Below are positions 1 through 14,249 of a stretch of 64,000 nt of DNA, in pieces; within the stretch, counting starts at the first letter, position 1; each line of letters starts with the position of its first letter. A program made the position numbers and the translations under genes. Source of the stretch: Gerris lacustris (Eukaryota > Arthropoda > Insecta > Hemiptera > Gerridae); NCBI GenBank assembly GCA_951217055.1, contig OX578282.1, forward strand, positions 39,636,629-39,700,628, in the 5' to 3' direction. The notes beneath the pieces were generated by a model. That model did not search any database, was not told where the DNA came from, and saw only the letters and a list, made by a program, of their open reading frames with translations.

Positions 1-77
1 TGTTTCACAGGGTCACCTGTTCTGGGGGCCTTTATGTCACTGAGGAGAGGCCATCCACTGATGGTTCTCCCATCACG
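1..77 (+). other. possible internal exon of a gene cut by the window edge
   Basis: The window opens with a textbook splice acceptor (TGTTTCACAG, 1-10), followed by about 66 bases that are clearly more GC-rich than their surroundings and then by a weak donor-like GTAATT at 78. Two of the three forward frames are open across it, one reading SPVLGAFMSLRRGHPLMVLP and the other VTCSGGLYVTEERPSTDG. I recognise neither. With no flanking exon in view the frame cannot be chosen. The case rests only on composition and splice-like borders. Confidence 0.2.
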
Positions 78-1477
78 TAATTTACAATTTACAAATTAAT
101 TCCTGAACTAATTTAAATTTAATCAAATATTATCTAAGTAAGTATCCATTTATTTTTGAGACCATTTCCTCTTGAGGAGGCGTCTAGGATTGCCAGGAAT
201 ATGATGATAGGATAGAGGATTGCACTTCATGCGAATGATTTCTCTTTGTTTGGAACGGTAAACTGCCGAACTATATATGCTTTAGAACAGCTGAGTGCAG
301 GTGATAACCCATCAACGGTACCCATGTCAAAAAACCCTTCCTGTTGTAAAAGCTGTTTGAAATTTTAGGGATTTAGCATTGGATGTCTTTATGAAAAAAT
401 TAGGATCTTTTATTATAAAAAGGTACAGTTTAACAGCTGCAACAGGAGTTACTGAAAAAATTAAGGATCAAGGATGATGGGCTGAAAAGGGATTTTACAG
501 TAATATTTACTTTGAAGAAATCGAAAGAATTGTCCTTTACAAAAAACGTATATAAAAGAAAAAGGTCCTCGCTTCTTTAGAAGGAGACGAATTATCCTTT
601 TCTTTAGGAAGTCGATTTGTCCTCAAAGAAGACCTTCCAAAAAAAAAACCAAACTCTTTATTAAGCTTTAAAAGATATCTTATGAAAAGGATTCTGATGG
701 GTAGTCAAAAAGGTCCTGGAGAGGAATTTTTAGGTGAGGGCCAATGTACTGTACATGAAGACTAAGCGGTACCGTTTTCCAGGATAGTCGGACTCCTGCT
801 GAATCACAGTACCACTCCTTAAGGACACGACCGCCATACTTCGGTGCTTGTATCCTTTTGTAAAAAGAAAGGAACTCGAAGTTTCATGTTTCTCTTCCTT
901 GCTCAGAGAACACCCGTTATATGAACGTGAAACGTTCGACGTTCAATGATAAAAGGAAAGGAAGAAAAAACGTTAAGTCATGTTGTGGAGGCGCCTCCTT
1001 TAGTCTTTTGTAGGTTCAATTATCGGTTCACGATTCTTGGCTGTTTTTTCGAACTGCTGAAGAGAGAAGGTTGGCCCCGTACTTCCTTTTTTTCCCAGTG
1101 CTCACCTGAATTCCTTGACCTGGTTAAGATCATAGTTTTTGGGCAGGTTGTTGACCCCGTCTCCATGTGGATTAAGGAACCAGGATGAGATCACGTACCT
1201 ACTCCTGCTCCCGACACGGCCTAGGCTCCTACAAAGAAGCAATTAGTTAACTTTATCGTACATCTAGTAATGCTTTTTATTACATATCTTCATTCCTAAT
1301 TAAATTGAATTAATTGTAAATCGTTTGTATTATGTATCACGTATCTTTTATTTCTTTTTCTTCTTGTAAATATTTTGCAAAAATGTTGCCATTTCTTCAG
1401 CAATATTACAAAATAAAATGGTTGTGCGTGAAGTCTCACATAAAAAGGGTTTCTTATATATTTATATAAGATATTCT

Positions 1478-1480
<3 letters not shown>
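78..1480. other. unassigned stretch, no gene recognised
   Basis: Moderately AT-rich sequence with many AAGGA/TCCTT-type words around 450-900, which may be an old degenerate repeat. An open frame at 946-1188 (80 codons) resembles no known protein and has no splice context. Nothing else is supported. Confidence 0.5.

Positions 1481-1568
<88 letters not shown>
1481..1568. repeat. (TA)n microsatellite
   Basis: Uninterrupted alternating T/A for about 88 bases. It generates a meaningless Tyr-Ile repeat ORF in translation. Confidence 0.98.
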
Positions 1569-1571
<3 letters not shown>

Positions 1572-2800
1572 ATCTACTCATTAGTTCGCTTCTATTTGAT
1601 ACCCCACTTAAAATTTAAAAAAGAATCCCGTAACATGAATTATCCGCTATTTTGGATTCCCAGTTGATCAGATCAAGTTTCTATTCTTATTTTTTCTATA
1701 GCCCAGCAGACAGCACATTCAAATCAAAACGATCTTTAACACTGCAAACTTTCATGTTTTTATCTCTATTGATTCTAAAGTTATTAGAACCGTACAGAGT
1801 GACAGACAGACACAGGAACGAAACTAGGTTTTCTTTTTTTTTGGTTTTACCAACGAAACCCTAAAGAAAACCATCACTAGTAGGAACTATAAATTCTGCT
1901 TGTTTTTATTTCTTGTGACCTGCCAGTAATTGTCCCTTATTAAGAATAATAAAACCTCCAAGGATATTTTATTTTTTTACGCTGACAATACAATTACGTT
2001 ATTTAAGGATAATCTAACCTAATTCTCTAAAATTAATGAAACTTTATTTCTGTTATTAATTGATTCGTCCTTTTAAAAATCCATCATAATTACAAAGTGT
2101 ACATAATAACAAAACTAGGTTTGTAGGGCCAACCCTAAACTTTTTCCTTTTCAACCGTGACTAAATACTTAGTTTCTGTCACCGTTCTACAAAATTAAAA
2201 AAAAGGGCAAGTCTACCCCTAAACAAACCTTACCCCCAAAAATAAGGACTGTCATAAGAAGTAGGTCAAACTTTCAAAAACATCCTTTCCTCACAAGAAA
2301 GACCTTCGCCCTTAAAATGTTAAAAGAGAAATTGTGTCAAATCGGTTAAAGACCTCAAAAACACCAAAATACTCTTATTGTGTTATTAGTACAAAAAGGA
2401 CTTTCTTTCATATATTCTTTGGGTTTTTGGGCAGACTTATTATATTCAACAGTGTCTCTTTTATTTAAGTTAGCAATTGTCTTGGAAAATATTTGACTAC
2501 TTATGTCTTTATTTCTGATTTTTTTTTTTTTTTTTACCAGAAGCTACCTTTTTTCCTATACAGTACTGTATAAATCTTTTTCTTCTCTAGTACAATAAAG
2601 TTATAAAAATTTACTTTTTTGAAACTTGTGTACATTTTACAAGACCTCACACACAAAATAAGTTTATATGGACTGGAATTTTAGTTCATTGTATATACTC
2701 TGGAATTAAGGTGGAACTTTTAGGTCAGGTCTGAAGTCCTTTTTATTTTCATATGATTAATTTATGAGAGTCAGTAGTGTGTATAATTGTGTCAGTAGTT
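1569..2800. other. unassigned AT-rich stretch
   Basis: Contains a short homopolymer T run near 2520-2536 and no open frame worth calling. I see no gene, promoter or element boundary. Confidence 0.5.
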
Positions 2801-2807
2801 CTACTAA

Positions 2808-4560
2808 GAATTTTAACATCGGCTTTCTATTCTTGGAAATCAAACTGCGCATTTTACTTATGGCTCGCCGCTTAACCATAAGATCTTTTATTTGACAATT
2901 TTTTCAGTTGGAATTTTTTTGCACACTTTTTTAGAGTGAGGATTTTTAATTTTTCTTTTAGACCCTCCGCTCATAATATTGGTGCATTTTTTTGTCATAG
3001 CTGAAACTTAGTTTTTGGTCATTTACAATGTATATATAAATTTAAAGTAGATGTTTGTAATTTTTTTTTGCACACTACTTTTTGTAAAATTGCATATTTA
3101 TTCTTCTTTGCAACCTTTCCTCATAATAGTGGGTCATTTTTCCACAATAAGAGCTTTACATTTTTTCTTTGTCATTTAAAAAATGTGTATATATTTTTCA
3201 AGTGGGTTTTTTGAACAGTTTTTCTGCTTCTTTTTTTGCTCACCTAAAAAAGTAACAGCAGTGTTTTACGGTCCTTTTTTCCTTATTTTTGCATTACGTT
3301 TGCTATAGTTTACCATGATAAAAAATTTTCTTCAGATTTACAGTTTTTTTGTTTATTGGTTTTTTATTGCACACTTAAAAAAAAAAATAAATAGAGTATT
3401 TTATCCCCTTTTAGCTCTATTTTCTCATAATTTTCTACCTTAAACTTTTAACAGTAAACTACCATTTTCACTTAGACAGACCCTACTAACCCCTATTATA
3501 CCTTATTTTTAAAACTCCTTTTTTTAAATTTTTTAGTGCTTTATTCCATTTTAACACGTGATTATAGAAGAATGGTGACCTTATTTCTCATAATATTTTG
3601 TCAATCACTTAACTTTCTATTCTTAGGAAACAAACTGCGCACTTAATCTACGCCTTTCTTACCACACCCATAAGTCTTTTATTTATTTATAATTTGAAAT
3701 AACTGCTTCTCCACGTAAAATATTAAAAAATCAATCATTTGTGGTGAGCCTATTTCATCAAATCTATGATAACCTCCTCGTAATATATCTATAATATTAT
3801 ATTATTTGTCAAGTTAATGTATTTTGTAATTGGCATTTTATGTTACTTAATTATTTTTTATATAACTGCTATTTATTAGTAATACTTAGTTTATTGTAAT
3901 ATCATAATCATAAATTAACTTTATGATCTATTTATTATAATCTTCAAACTTTATACCACTGATACTTCGGACTTCAAGGGTATAGTGTTATGATATTTAT
4001 ATATAACACGTTCCAATGATCAATAGCAAGTACTTCTTCTGTACTGTTATATCAGATATTATTTTTATATAAGCAATCTCTTACCTACTTTTTGTTTATT
4101 GGGTTATTTTATGCTTTAAAATACAAATGTGAGAAACTAAATTATTCTATAAATTTATAGTATTTTACTTCTTATTTTCACTTTTATTTTGGAACAACAT
4201 TTTTTATTGATCGTATTTACATATTTAACTTTAAATTTTATTCTTGAAGCTTAAACCACGATTATTATATTCTTACTCATTGCTTTCTCGTAAATTGTTA
4301 AAAATAATGCTTTAAGTAATTTTTTTTTTTCGTTCCTTTTTTAAAGACCTTTTTCACATAATATTCAGTTCATTATTACTTAAAGAAAAAAATAAAATTT
4401 CTCTTTTTTTTATTTTAGTTTTTATGGTTTTTTTAGGCGTTTATTTGATGTCATGTTTTTTTGCGAGATCCTGTATGTTGTTACCCTTACTTAAACCTTA
4501 TTTTTCATAATATTTAGTCCAGTTTTTTTCTACCTGAATATTTTTATTGGTTTTTTATTT
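2808..4560 (+). repeat. degenerate tandem array, about 150-bp period
   Basis: A TCATAATATT-like word after a C/T-rich stretch recurs at 2971, 3121, about 3275 (degraded), 3424, 3588, 4355 and 4505, mostly 150-165 bases apart. TTTTTTGCACAC-like words recur at about 2920, 3068 and 3364. Two longer segments also match: 2820-2860 and 3618-3645 share TTTCTATTCTT, GGAAA and CAAACTGCGCA. This is best read as an old diverged tandem repeat, with 3750-4350 too decayed to align by eye. Confidence 0.55.
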
Positions 4561-5036
4561 GGAGCATTTTTTTTTCTAAAAAAAATAAAAGGTCTTGTAA
4601 ATAACGGCAAATGTCAGATATTTAACGGTATTTAGAATAAACTTGTACTCAAATAAACAAAATTATCTGACATTTTGGAATATATGTTTTTGTTCATAAG
4701 TTAACTGTACAATAATACATTTAGGTACAGCATATTTTGAATTCGATTAGCACATATTTTTTATTGATATTGTTTATCGACTTATTACAAAACGGAATGA
4801 TTCTATACTATTTTTATTCTAGAAATAAATCACTCGAAGCAATTTTATGATACAATTTCTTTTTTAAGAACAATTCTCCACGTGCTGTAAGGGTACATCA
4901 AGTTTAGTTAAATAAAGATTTTGATGTAATATTTTGGATTTGGAATAAAATAAGACGTCTCTCCACTAAACGTAACTTAATGAGACGGCTTTTTAATGCC
5001 TGACAAAGAAAAATATATATGTATGTATGATAATAT

Positions 5037-5041
<5 letters not shown>
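4561..5041. other. unassigned AT-rich stretch
   Basis: No coding or repeat structure recognised between the degenerate tandem array and the next (TA)n tract. Confidence 0.5.

Positions 5042-5122
<81 letters not shown>
5042..5122. repeat. (TA)n microsatellite
   Basis: Alternating T/A for about 81 bases, followed by GTATGTAT interruptions. Confidence 0.98.
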
Positions 5123-5131
<9 letters not shown>

Positions 5132-5543
5132 GAGTTTAAGTTGAGTATAATAAAGATTGTGGAGGTAAATAAAATAAGCTAATTAATTATGAATAAATTT
5201 ATATGGAAGTACTTTGTGGTTATCCTTGCACATAAAAATTTTTAGTTATGCTAATGTTACGCGGTTCTTATAGAAACCCTTTCTCGGCCTCTCTGTACTT
5301 AATGATTTCTTTGTGTGTGAATTCTTTAGTTGTTTATATTTCATATGGAAGGTCAATGTGCCGTTGTATCATTTTCATTGTGTTGTTTGTAATAAAAAAG
5401 AGAAACGAAACATTGAAGAAATATAAGAATGAGAATGACAAGTAAGTAATAAATGTTATGAGGAGAATGTACGACTGGTGTATAAATGGTGCGGTGTATG
5501 GCAGTGGGCTGGCGTATTGTCCAATAAATTAAGACTAAATGAC

Positions 5544-5687
5544 ATGGACGAGTGCGATGAACTCACTGGCTCAGCCCTGCTGACATTGGCAATGACCCTG
5601 GCAGTGTATTTAGCTTTTCAGTCTCACCAAGCTATGTTGTATGTACAAGTGAAGAGTCTTCCTTTTACATCGTACATAATAATATAA
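5544..5687 (+). CDS. putative 47-codon small ORF with one hydrophobic segment
   Basis: An ATG at 5544 opens a 47-codon frame in a locally GC-richer patch (about 5500-5670). The peptide has an acidic start (MDECDE), then a hydrophobic segment at residues 11-24 (ALLTLAMTLAVYLA) that could span a membrane or act as a signal anchor, then a short tail. I do not recognise it. No splice sites or promoter tie it to a transcript, and a short ORF of this size can arise by chance. The main reason to record it is base composition unlike its neighbours. Confidence 0.15.
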   Translation: MDECDELTGSALLTLAMTLAVYLAFQSHQAMLYVQVKSLPFTSYIII

Positions 5688-6189
5688 CATATCTAATATA
5701 AATAAAAAGTAAATTAATCAAATAATAAAAAAAAACTCTGCCAATTAGTGTGGCACATAGCTGTCTCGCGTTCTTTAATTATGCTTCTACATCCCAGTAT
5801 TCTATAATTTATTTAATTTTGACAGCTTTAAAAAGGGGAGGGGGAATAAAGTAAATCTTATCATAATAGGTTGCAATAGCTTAAATTCATTAAAATATGT
5901 GTCATAAGACGTGGGGAAGCTATATGCTACACTAATTGGCCGACTATTTTACATGAAACTAGTATTATTTAGCAAACTTGAATGAGCGCAAATATTGAAA
6001 TTATTATGGGAATATCTGTGGCCTACAAATCTCTACAAGCTTCTACAAGCCATCCAAATCTCTTGAAAATCAGATAAGAGTAATATAGTTTCAGAGACCT
6101 AGTTGATAATAAAAAGGCTTAGTGGCCATGTGAAAGAAAAATTAATAGGCGCAGAACGTTGGAACTTTTGTGGGATGGATTAATCAAGA
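5688..6189. other. unassigned stretch
   Basis: No gene recognised. Ordinary AT-rich sequence lying between the small ORF and a family A repeat. Confidence 0.5.
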
Positions 6190-6405
6190 GCTAACTCCCA
6201 AGTTTCATTAAAACCGGACGAGTAGGAGATATTTTGGTTCGCAAAAATTGTGGACACAGGACTAAACATGTTCCCTTGATACCTGAAACAAATTTCTGCC
6301 TTGAAACGGATCTATTCATAGTATTTGGATTTGGAGACATAAATGTACGTTCTCTAGAACGATCACATAACTTCTTTACCTTCGGAAAGCTCGGAAGCAA
6401 TAAAT
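6190..6405 (-). repeat. interspersed repeat family A, copy 1
   Basis: On the minus strand this reads GAGCTTTCCGAAGGTAAAG, GTGATCGTTCT, AGAACG, GTCTCCAA, ATCAAGGGAACA, GCGAACCAAAATATCTCCTA and TTTTAATGAAACTTGGG, in that order. The same ordered words occur in the copies at 7,925, 23,085 and 49,875. The 69-codon frame in it is a by-product of the repeat, not a gene. Confidence 0.6.
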
Positions 6406-7924
<1,519 letters not shown>

Positions 7925-8110
7925 TGACAGAAATCTGTTTCCGACACCAGGAAAATATGTGGTCTTTTATAATGAAAATATTTGGTCTGTTTGTCAATAT
8001 TTTTGGCGAACCACCACATCCTTATAACAACTCATTTCAATGAAATTTGGATTGTAGATCATAATTGCTCCTCTGTTGGACCATATTAATTTTAAGCTTC
8101 TGAGCACATT
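7925..8110 (+). repeat. interspersed repeat family A, copy 2
   Basis: Shares with the other copies, in order: GACAGAAATCTGTTTC, GACACCAGGAAAA, GGTCTGTTTGTCAATATTTT, GGCGAACC, TTTCAATGAAATTTGG, TCATAATTGCTCCTCTGTTG. The last part aligns with 50,070-50,120, and the middle part aligns with the minus-strand copy at 6.2 kb. Confidence 0.55.
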
Positions 8111-10564
8111 TAATTTTGAATAAAAATGTATGTGACTCCACTAGGCATTGAAACAATTCTAAACTACACAATTACAATTCCTAGAGATCAATCGTTCTCT
8201 AATAAGGTCCGAGAAAACTAGATACCAATTGGCAGACTATTTTGTTTTATGCATTTATACTTTTCTCTTATTAATAATAAGAAAGAATGATTATTTGTTA
8301 TTGTAACTGTATAACATTGATAAAATTTACGTACATACGTAAATATATGAACATGAAAATAACTTTTTCTACGAGTGATAAAATGGTTTTTATATTTTAA
8401 TAGGTTGAATATAGAGAGAATATAGAGGGGTGGGACCCTGCTATGCGACCAAGTGATAGTTCTAGCCTTGTTCTCTAGCGTCGAATCTCTTAGTGTCTTG
8501 TAATGTTGCAAAACTCCGTTGTTATTACAAACAGAGCTGTGATAGTGTGAGAGTAGAAGAATCTGATTCTCTAGGCCTCGAGTTCAACAGCCTCTGAAAA
8601 CTGTGCAAAACTCTATGCTTCAGGCAGTAAAGGCTCCGAGCAAGTTGCATAACTTCGCGTTTCATTGCTTGACTCACAACACGACTTTGTTTCTTTAGCA
8701 TGTTAAAACCATCTAAGAACGCATTAAACTCGACGAAAAAAAAAACCGAAAAAACTTCAAGACAAAATAAAAAATTATAAAATATCAATGTAAAATCTCT
8801 ATGAAGAAATAAAAATATTAAAAAACTTTCAAGGATATACATTGTATACAATATTTATGATTTATTATATTATTAAAAAAACTCAATTCAGTGGCAAATA
8901 TTAAAAATGAGAGTTTGGTTTTGATTTTAAAACCCTTAGAAGAGGCGCCATGTCTAACGAGTTATAAGACTTATTTATTATTTTAACATTACAGAACTGG
9001 TTTTGATGTTACACGATTGTTATATTTACTAAAGGCAAAAACATATTCCTTTTAGAAAAATCTAAAGGCAAAAGAGTAGTTTTTATCATCAATATAATTG
9101 ATAATACTATTGGAAAATAACTAACTACTAAGTACAAAATGACAGCCCAAAGGTTTGTCTGTTATAATTATCTTTCTTCTGTCATTTTTCCTTCAAATAA
9201 ATAAAACTTAATTAGCAAAAATTTATTAGTTTATTGTAAAAAAATATCTAATTAATTTTTATTTTTTAATTAATTAATATATTGATTCTTTTCATGAAGT
9301 ACTTAATATTCAGAGGGCTTAATTTAAGCAGAATGATTATGCAATCTTGCAACACAGTAAAGTAATGTTGGGTTTTTGGGTATATCGTCCTAATCATAAT
9401 TTTTTATTTATATATGAAATTTAAGTATCTGTTCTTTGACATTTATTCCCCCCCGGTCGAAGTAAAATAATATTATTTCTAGCGGGAATACTTTTAAGGA
9501 TGTCAAATCAATGGTTCTGAAACGTCGTTAATCTATAATAAGATATATTTTCCGAATAAAATAAAAAATAATAATTTCAATTATTAATATTTTTTATTAT
9601 ACATTTTTCAATTTTATTATTGGATGATATTTTTGTAATAAGATTGTTGAAAGATTTTTTTTTTTTTTTTTTTTTTACCTGTTTTGGCTTGACTTTTGTC
9701 ATTTACGGTTTTGATCAGAACTTACAATTCGTTTTGGTCCTCCGAACCGAATATTTATAAATATTTATTTAAGTTTTTGTTTATTATCTCTCTCTCTCTC
9801 TCTGGTAGCATTTTCTTCTGCAAGCAATCCTTTTTATTACTATAATTAATTGAAAGTAATATTTATAAGAAAATATGGAGAGAAAATTCTTTGTACAAGA
9901 AACCACAAGAAGGTAAAAGAGAAATAATTATTTCGCAAACAAGCAGGGAAAGCACATTGTAAAAGTAAAAAAATAAATAAATATAGAGGAGATTCCTTCA
10001 GCAATAAAAGATATTTAGCCTTAAAGGGAAGATTGGAAAATAACAAGAAATGTTTAGAGAAAGCGACACAAAAATACTAAAACAAGAGAACGAAGCAAGA
10101 AGAGAAAACAAAATAAAACCTTTGTAAGGAAGAAAGCTAATTGAAAGTTATAAGTATCGAGTGCTTCGCGTACTTCCAACTTGCTTCTATTTCATTTTAA
10201 CTTAACCCGGACTTATTTTCTCCTATCTTCTACTTCGGCTTTACATTATGGCTATTGGATTTTTTTCTCTTTTATCTCCTTTCACTTCCTATGAGGTAAA
10301 AAGGTGTGCGTAGAGAGAGTATTGATAAAACAGGTACCTTTTGTGTAAATAAAATTATATATTTGCACTGATGTAATATGTATTTACAAGTCGTTATTGC
10401 GATTGCAATACTTATTTGCAGATATTTTGATAATTGTAATGGGGTTCTGTGAGATAGAACTATTGATTGTGGTTTAAAGTGGTCAAAACTGGTCTGTGTG
10501 GTTCTTTAGTCACTAAATCCACGATTAAACAAATTCATCAATTTGCTTTTTTGAGTATTCACTA
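8111..10564. other. unassigned stretch
   Basis: AT-rich, with T runs at 9657-9676 and a short (CT)n at 9789-9802. Open frames at 8218-8511, 8525-8851 and 9846-10046 on the minus strand have skewed composition and no recognisable domain. No element boundaries seen. Confidence 0.5.
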
Positions 10565-10722
10565 AAATTAAGTATTCAATTTTAAGTTTTTGGTAGTTTT
10601 CATACTACGGAGGGTTTAAATTTTAATTTAAATCAAATCCCGGCGCGGGAGTGTATTTTTCACTGTCTGTTTCCCGTAGTAAATAATAATTATAATTTGA
10701 TTTAAATTAAAATTAAGTATTG
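10565..10722. repeat. nested inverted repeat, about 155 bp
   Basis: Perfect 20-base arms at 10619-10638 and 10695-10714 (AATTTTAATTTAAATCAAAT and its complement) flank a GC-rich centre containing CCCGGCGCGGGA. Just inside and outside lie TACTACGG and CCCGTAGT, which can also pair. AAATTAAGTATT occurs in the same orientation at both outer ends (10566 and 10711). This could be a short inverted-repeat transposon relict or simply a cruciform-forming sequence. No target duplication was identified. Confidence 0.5.
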
Positions 10723-11527
10723 AGTGAGTTGTTTTTGTTTTTTTTCGTTTACCTTACAAAAATCATTTTTACTTACGTGTGGGTCGCTCAAAATGACCAC
10801 TCTGAAAAAATATGATGTTTTAAATTATTTCCCTTAAGTTGTTACCGTTTTTATAACTTTGATTTTGAAGGGAAAGACATAAATTGTGTCAACACTTAAA
10901 TTGAAAATTTACTCTAACGATGATCTCCGGAATGAAGTAGACTCACCTCTCACTGATTCTTTTTATTAATGAAAATAATATTTCTTCGGCGGTCCATACT
11001 GATAATGGCCTTACGGCCATTATCGGCTAAAACTTTCTTTGTATAACAAACAAATTTCAATATACGTGGGGAGACAAATTATCCTTTAAAAGGCTTGGTT
11101 TCCCGAAAAGGTTTTTGCTTTAAAATTATCATCACTTTTAAAAGTGACGACGACGTTTTAGAATAATCTCTTTTTACCTATATTTAATATGTAATTAATT
11201 AATTAATTATTATTTTTTAATTGAATTTTTGTTATTTTATTTGTTTTAGGTAAATATTTGGAAAACAAAGAAAGGGATATGATCAATCTAACTGTGAGTT
11301 TGATTTTAATTTAAAATCTTACGATATTTCTGGTTGAAATAACCACATCATTTATTTGGATGAATAAATTAATTTTATTTATTTATTTTATTTTTTATTT
11401 TTATGTTTTCATTTGTCAGATTTTTTTCTTAATTTTTCCCCTTTGGGCCTTCCTGACATGATCAATATTATTGAAGTAATATCGATTTTGTTCAGTATAT
11501 TGATCGCCAGTATATTGATTTATCTGC
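10723..11527. other. unassigned stretch
   Basis: AT-rich. TACGGCCATTATC near 11010 forms part of a local hairpin (GATAATGGCC..GGCCATTATC). No gene is recognised before the LINE remnant. Confidence 0.5.
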
Positions 11528-12250
11528 CCTGTAAGTGCTGGAGTACCTCAGGGCAGCATCCTAGGACCTCTCCTTTATTCCCTTTATACTTATGACATCC
11601 TCCAGCATCCCAACAACAACCCTTGCCACCTTTGCAGATGACAAAGCCATCCTTTCTGTCCATGAAAACCACCTTCTTGCATCCGATAATACCCTAAGTC
11701 ACTTGTTACTCCTGGAACCTTGGTTGAGGAAATAGAGGATCAAAATAAACGAACAGAAAAGTGTCATGTCACCTTTGCTCTTCGTCACGCGTCACGCCAC
11801 ATGTCCTCCAGTCATCCTTAATCAAGCTCCCATTCCTCAGTCCAACTCCGTCCGATACCTTGGCCTTACCCTTGACCGCCGATTAACATGGCAACTACAC
11901 ACTAAGACAAAACGTACTGACATCACACGAAGACTTAAGTTACTGCTCGGTCTTCTGGATCGCAGGTCTAAGATTTCTCTGAATAACAAACTTCGTATCT
12001 ACAATGTAGTCTTAAAGCCAGCTTGGACCTACAGTCTAGAAGTGTGGGGAAGCGCCAAGCCTTCAAATTCCCGTCGTCTCCAAATCCTTCAGTCAAAAAG
12101 TCTTCGAAAAATTACCGATGCTCCTTACTATGTTTCCAACCTTACTCTCCATGAAGACTTGAACGTTCCTTTTGTCCGAAACCTATCCGAATCCCGATAT
12201 CGAAAGTTCCACGAATCCTTATCCCATCATCCTCTTGTACAACGTAGGTA
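11528..12250 (+). pseudogene. Jockey-clade non-LTR retrotransposon reverse transcriptase, 5'-truncated and broken
   Basis: This is the 3' half of a LINE reverse transcriptase, which copies element RNA into DNA at a nicked genomic target. It starts inside the RT domain at SAGVPQGSILGPLL (from 11534), then LYTYDILQHPNNN. A one-base frame change near 11620 leads to TFADD at about 11630, the F-A-D-D form of the catalytic YxDD box. A TAG near 11731 interrupts LEPWLRK*RIKINEQKS where Jockey proteins usually have Trp. From 11766 the frame is open for 161 codons: SVRYLGLTLDRRLTW, NKLRIYNVVLKPAWTYSLEVWGSA, LRKITDAPYYVSN and LHEDLNVPFVR are hallmark Jockey-clade thumb/C-terminal motifs. The endonuclease and the first half of RT are absent. 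The frameshift, stop and truncation show a dead copy. Family identity is secure, the exact clade slightly less so. Confidence 0.9.
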
Positions 12251-12557
12251 ACCCTCCAAGACGTCTGAAGAGGCAGTGGCCTAGAGATCTACTCACATAG
12301 AATATATATTACATTAACTAATTATAATTATTATTGCAATCTATTATTATTATCTATTTCTTAAATGTTATATACATTATTAATTTACTTTATCATTACT
12401 TAAATATTTTGTAATATAATTATTTTACTAAATAAATCGGCAGGAAGTGTAGTCACTGCACTACTTCTTCTTCACGTTGCTCCCGCCATGTTAAACAATA
12501 ACATCATTATCACTTGTTACAATAAAATTATGTGTAGTTGTGTTAATCAACAAAAAT

Positions 12558-12559
<2 letters not shown>
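12251..12559 (+). mobile_element. probable 3' tail region of the Jockey-like element
   Basis: The sequence after the RT remnant, with ACGTCTGAAGAGGCAGTGG and then AT-rich DNA up to AATAAAATTATG at about 12521, lies between the coding remnant and a long (TA)n tract. A 5'-truncated LINE keeps its 3' UTR, so part of this is likely element DNA. The end point is not defined: there is no clear poly(A), and the (TA)n tract may have grown from the tail. Confidence 0.35.

Positions 12560-12652
<93 letters not shown>
12560..12652. repeat. (TA)n microsatellite
   Basis: About 93 bases of alternating T/A directly following AAAATTAA, downstream of the LINE remnant. Confidence 0.98.
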
Positions 12653-12654
<2 letters not shown>

Positions 12655-14249
12655 ATCGCATGAGGTTTATATTGAAACAATGATATTGATACGCGTTAGT
12701 GTATCGCCTTTACCAACTATCGCTTCAATAATATTGACTTTGTGAGGCAGATCTAAGATAAAATAAAATAATATCAACATCCATCAGATGAATGTTGATA
12801 CTAGTTTTACGTATTATCAATATTGTTATAAATACTCAATAGAAGAAACTAATCTTAAAGTAGAGTAGGTGCCTAATTGGTTCCTTGAATTGTTTAATTT
12901 GATAGTGGGTCTTAAGAAAAATAATACTCACTTTTGCGATATCGGGTCATTCTCAAGCTGTCTGACTATAAGTTTACATTTCATTGAGGTTATAAGTAAA
13001 ATTCTTAATTTTGAATCATCTGATTCCCGTAAATTTCCTTGCATTCAGGTAATATTAATTTCACTTAAGTGGTATTATGTATATTTCTTATTAAGTTACC
13101 CTTTCCATTCACTTATCGTCTTTTACTTAGTAAGCTTGCATGTCTATTCTTTAACTTGACCACTACAACCAATTATTTTGTCATTCTTACTTATCTAACT
13201 TCTCACTGAAACTATTCTCATTTTTATCGTTAATTTTCTCTTTTTTTGTAGATAAAGAGGTAAAATTCCAATTGGATTAAAATGTCTAAACTTCTAATTT
13301 AACAAATTTTTTTCAACTATTTCCAAGCAGTTTGAACTTTCATATTTGCCGTTCGGTGGCCAATATTCGTGAGGAAAAGGTTTCTTTTTTAAAAATAAAA
13401 TAATAGTATGGTCATCTAGTTAAGAGGCGAGTGAAGTTAGTTGAATGTCAGATGGGTACTTTCCAAGATGTCTGGCCTCCTCAGCATCGTGTGCCCACAG
13501 CCAAGAGAAAGTCCCGGTTTTTGTTCCAGACATGATTCTACTCTATGTGTAAAACTTATATTTTATACTCTAACCACACCGGGCCAATTTATTACACTAC
13601 TTCTCCGATGTAATTTCTTTTTCCCCTTGATGTTTTTGATTATTTTATTGAGGAAATAGAGTTTATTTTCTTCTTTTTTTTAACAAAAAATTAATCCGGG
13701 AGAAACCTTTATCAGTTCTGAGAGATTTTACTTGAAAATGAGATATGTTTCATTTCTTTAATGTTTCGTTACTTTCTAATGGATGTGTGATTTTTTTGTT
13801 ATCTAACTTATAGATAAGACTAAATGTACATTTAAAAATGAATAAGTAATTTTAATTTTTGTATTTGTGGCAACTCTGTTATTTAGATTTCTAAATCAAT
13901 CTTTCCTCTGTTAGTGTTAAATAAATTACCGGACCAAGTTTCTTTGAATTGATTTACATTTTTAATTAAATCATGTTTCTGCTGAAAGGAATTCTCATCA
14001 TTCCTTCAAATTAATTTAATTCTGTAACTAAAGTATTATTTTTCTATAGATGAATTTTGTTGCCTAGTAGGAATAACTGAATTTATTGGCTATCAAATAA
14101 TCTTGAATGAAATAGCTCTGATTAGATCTAATTTTGGCTAAGAAATTGCACCAGGAACAAAAAAAGAATTTAAATCAGCTTTTAAAGTACTACAGGATGC
14201 ACAGAAGCTGATAATAAAAGTTTATCCTCTGAGCACGCGGCTGATTTCG
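12653..14249. other. unassigned stretch
   Basis: Contains small hairpins (TATCAACAT..ATGTTGATA around 12773-12801) and a GC-richer patch at 13440-13540 with an uninterpreted open frame. No gene recognised. Confidence 0.5.

Noticed and set aside
13441..13659. 72-codon open frame in a GC-richer patch
   Set aside because: No recognisable domain, no splice sites that improve it, and a T-rich tail.
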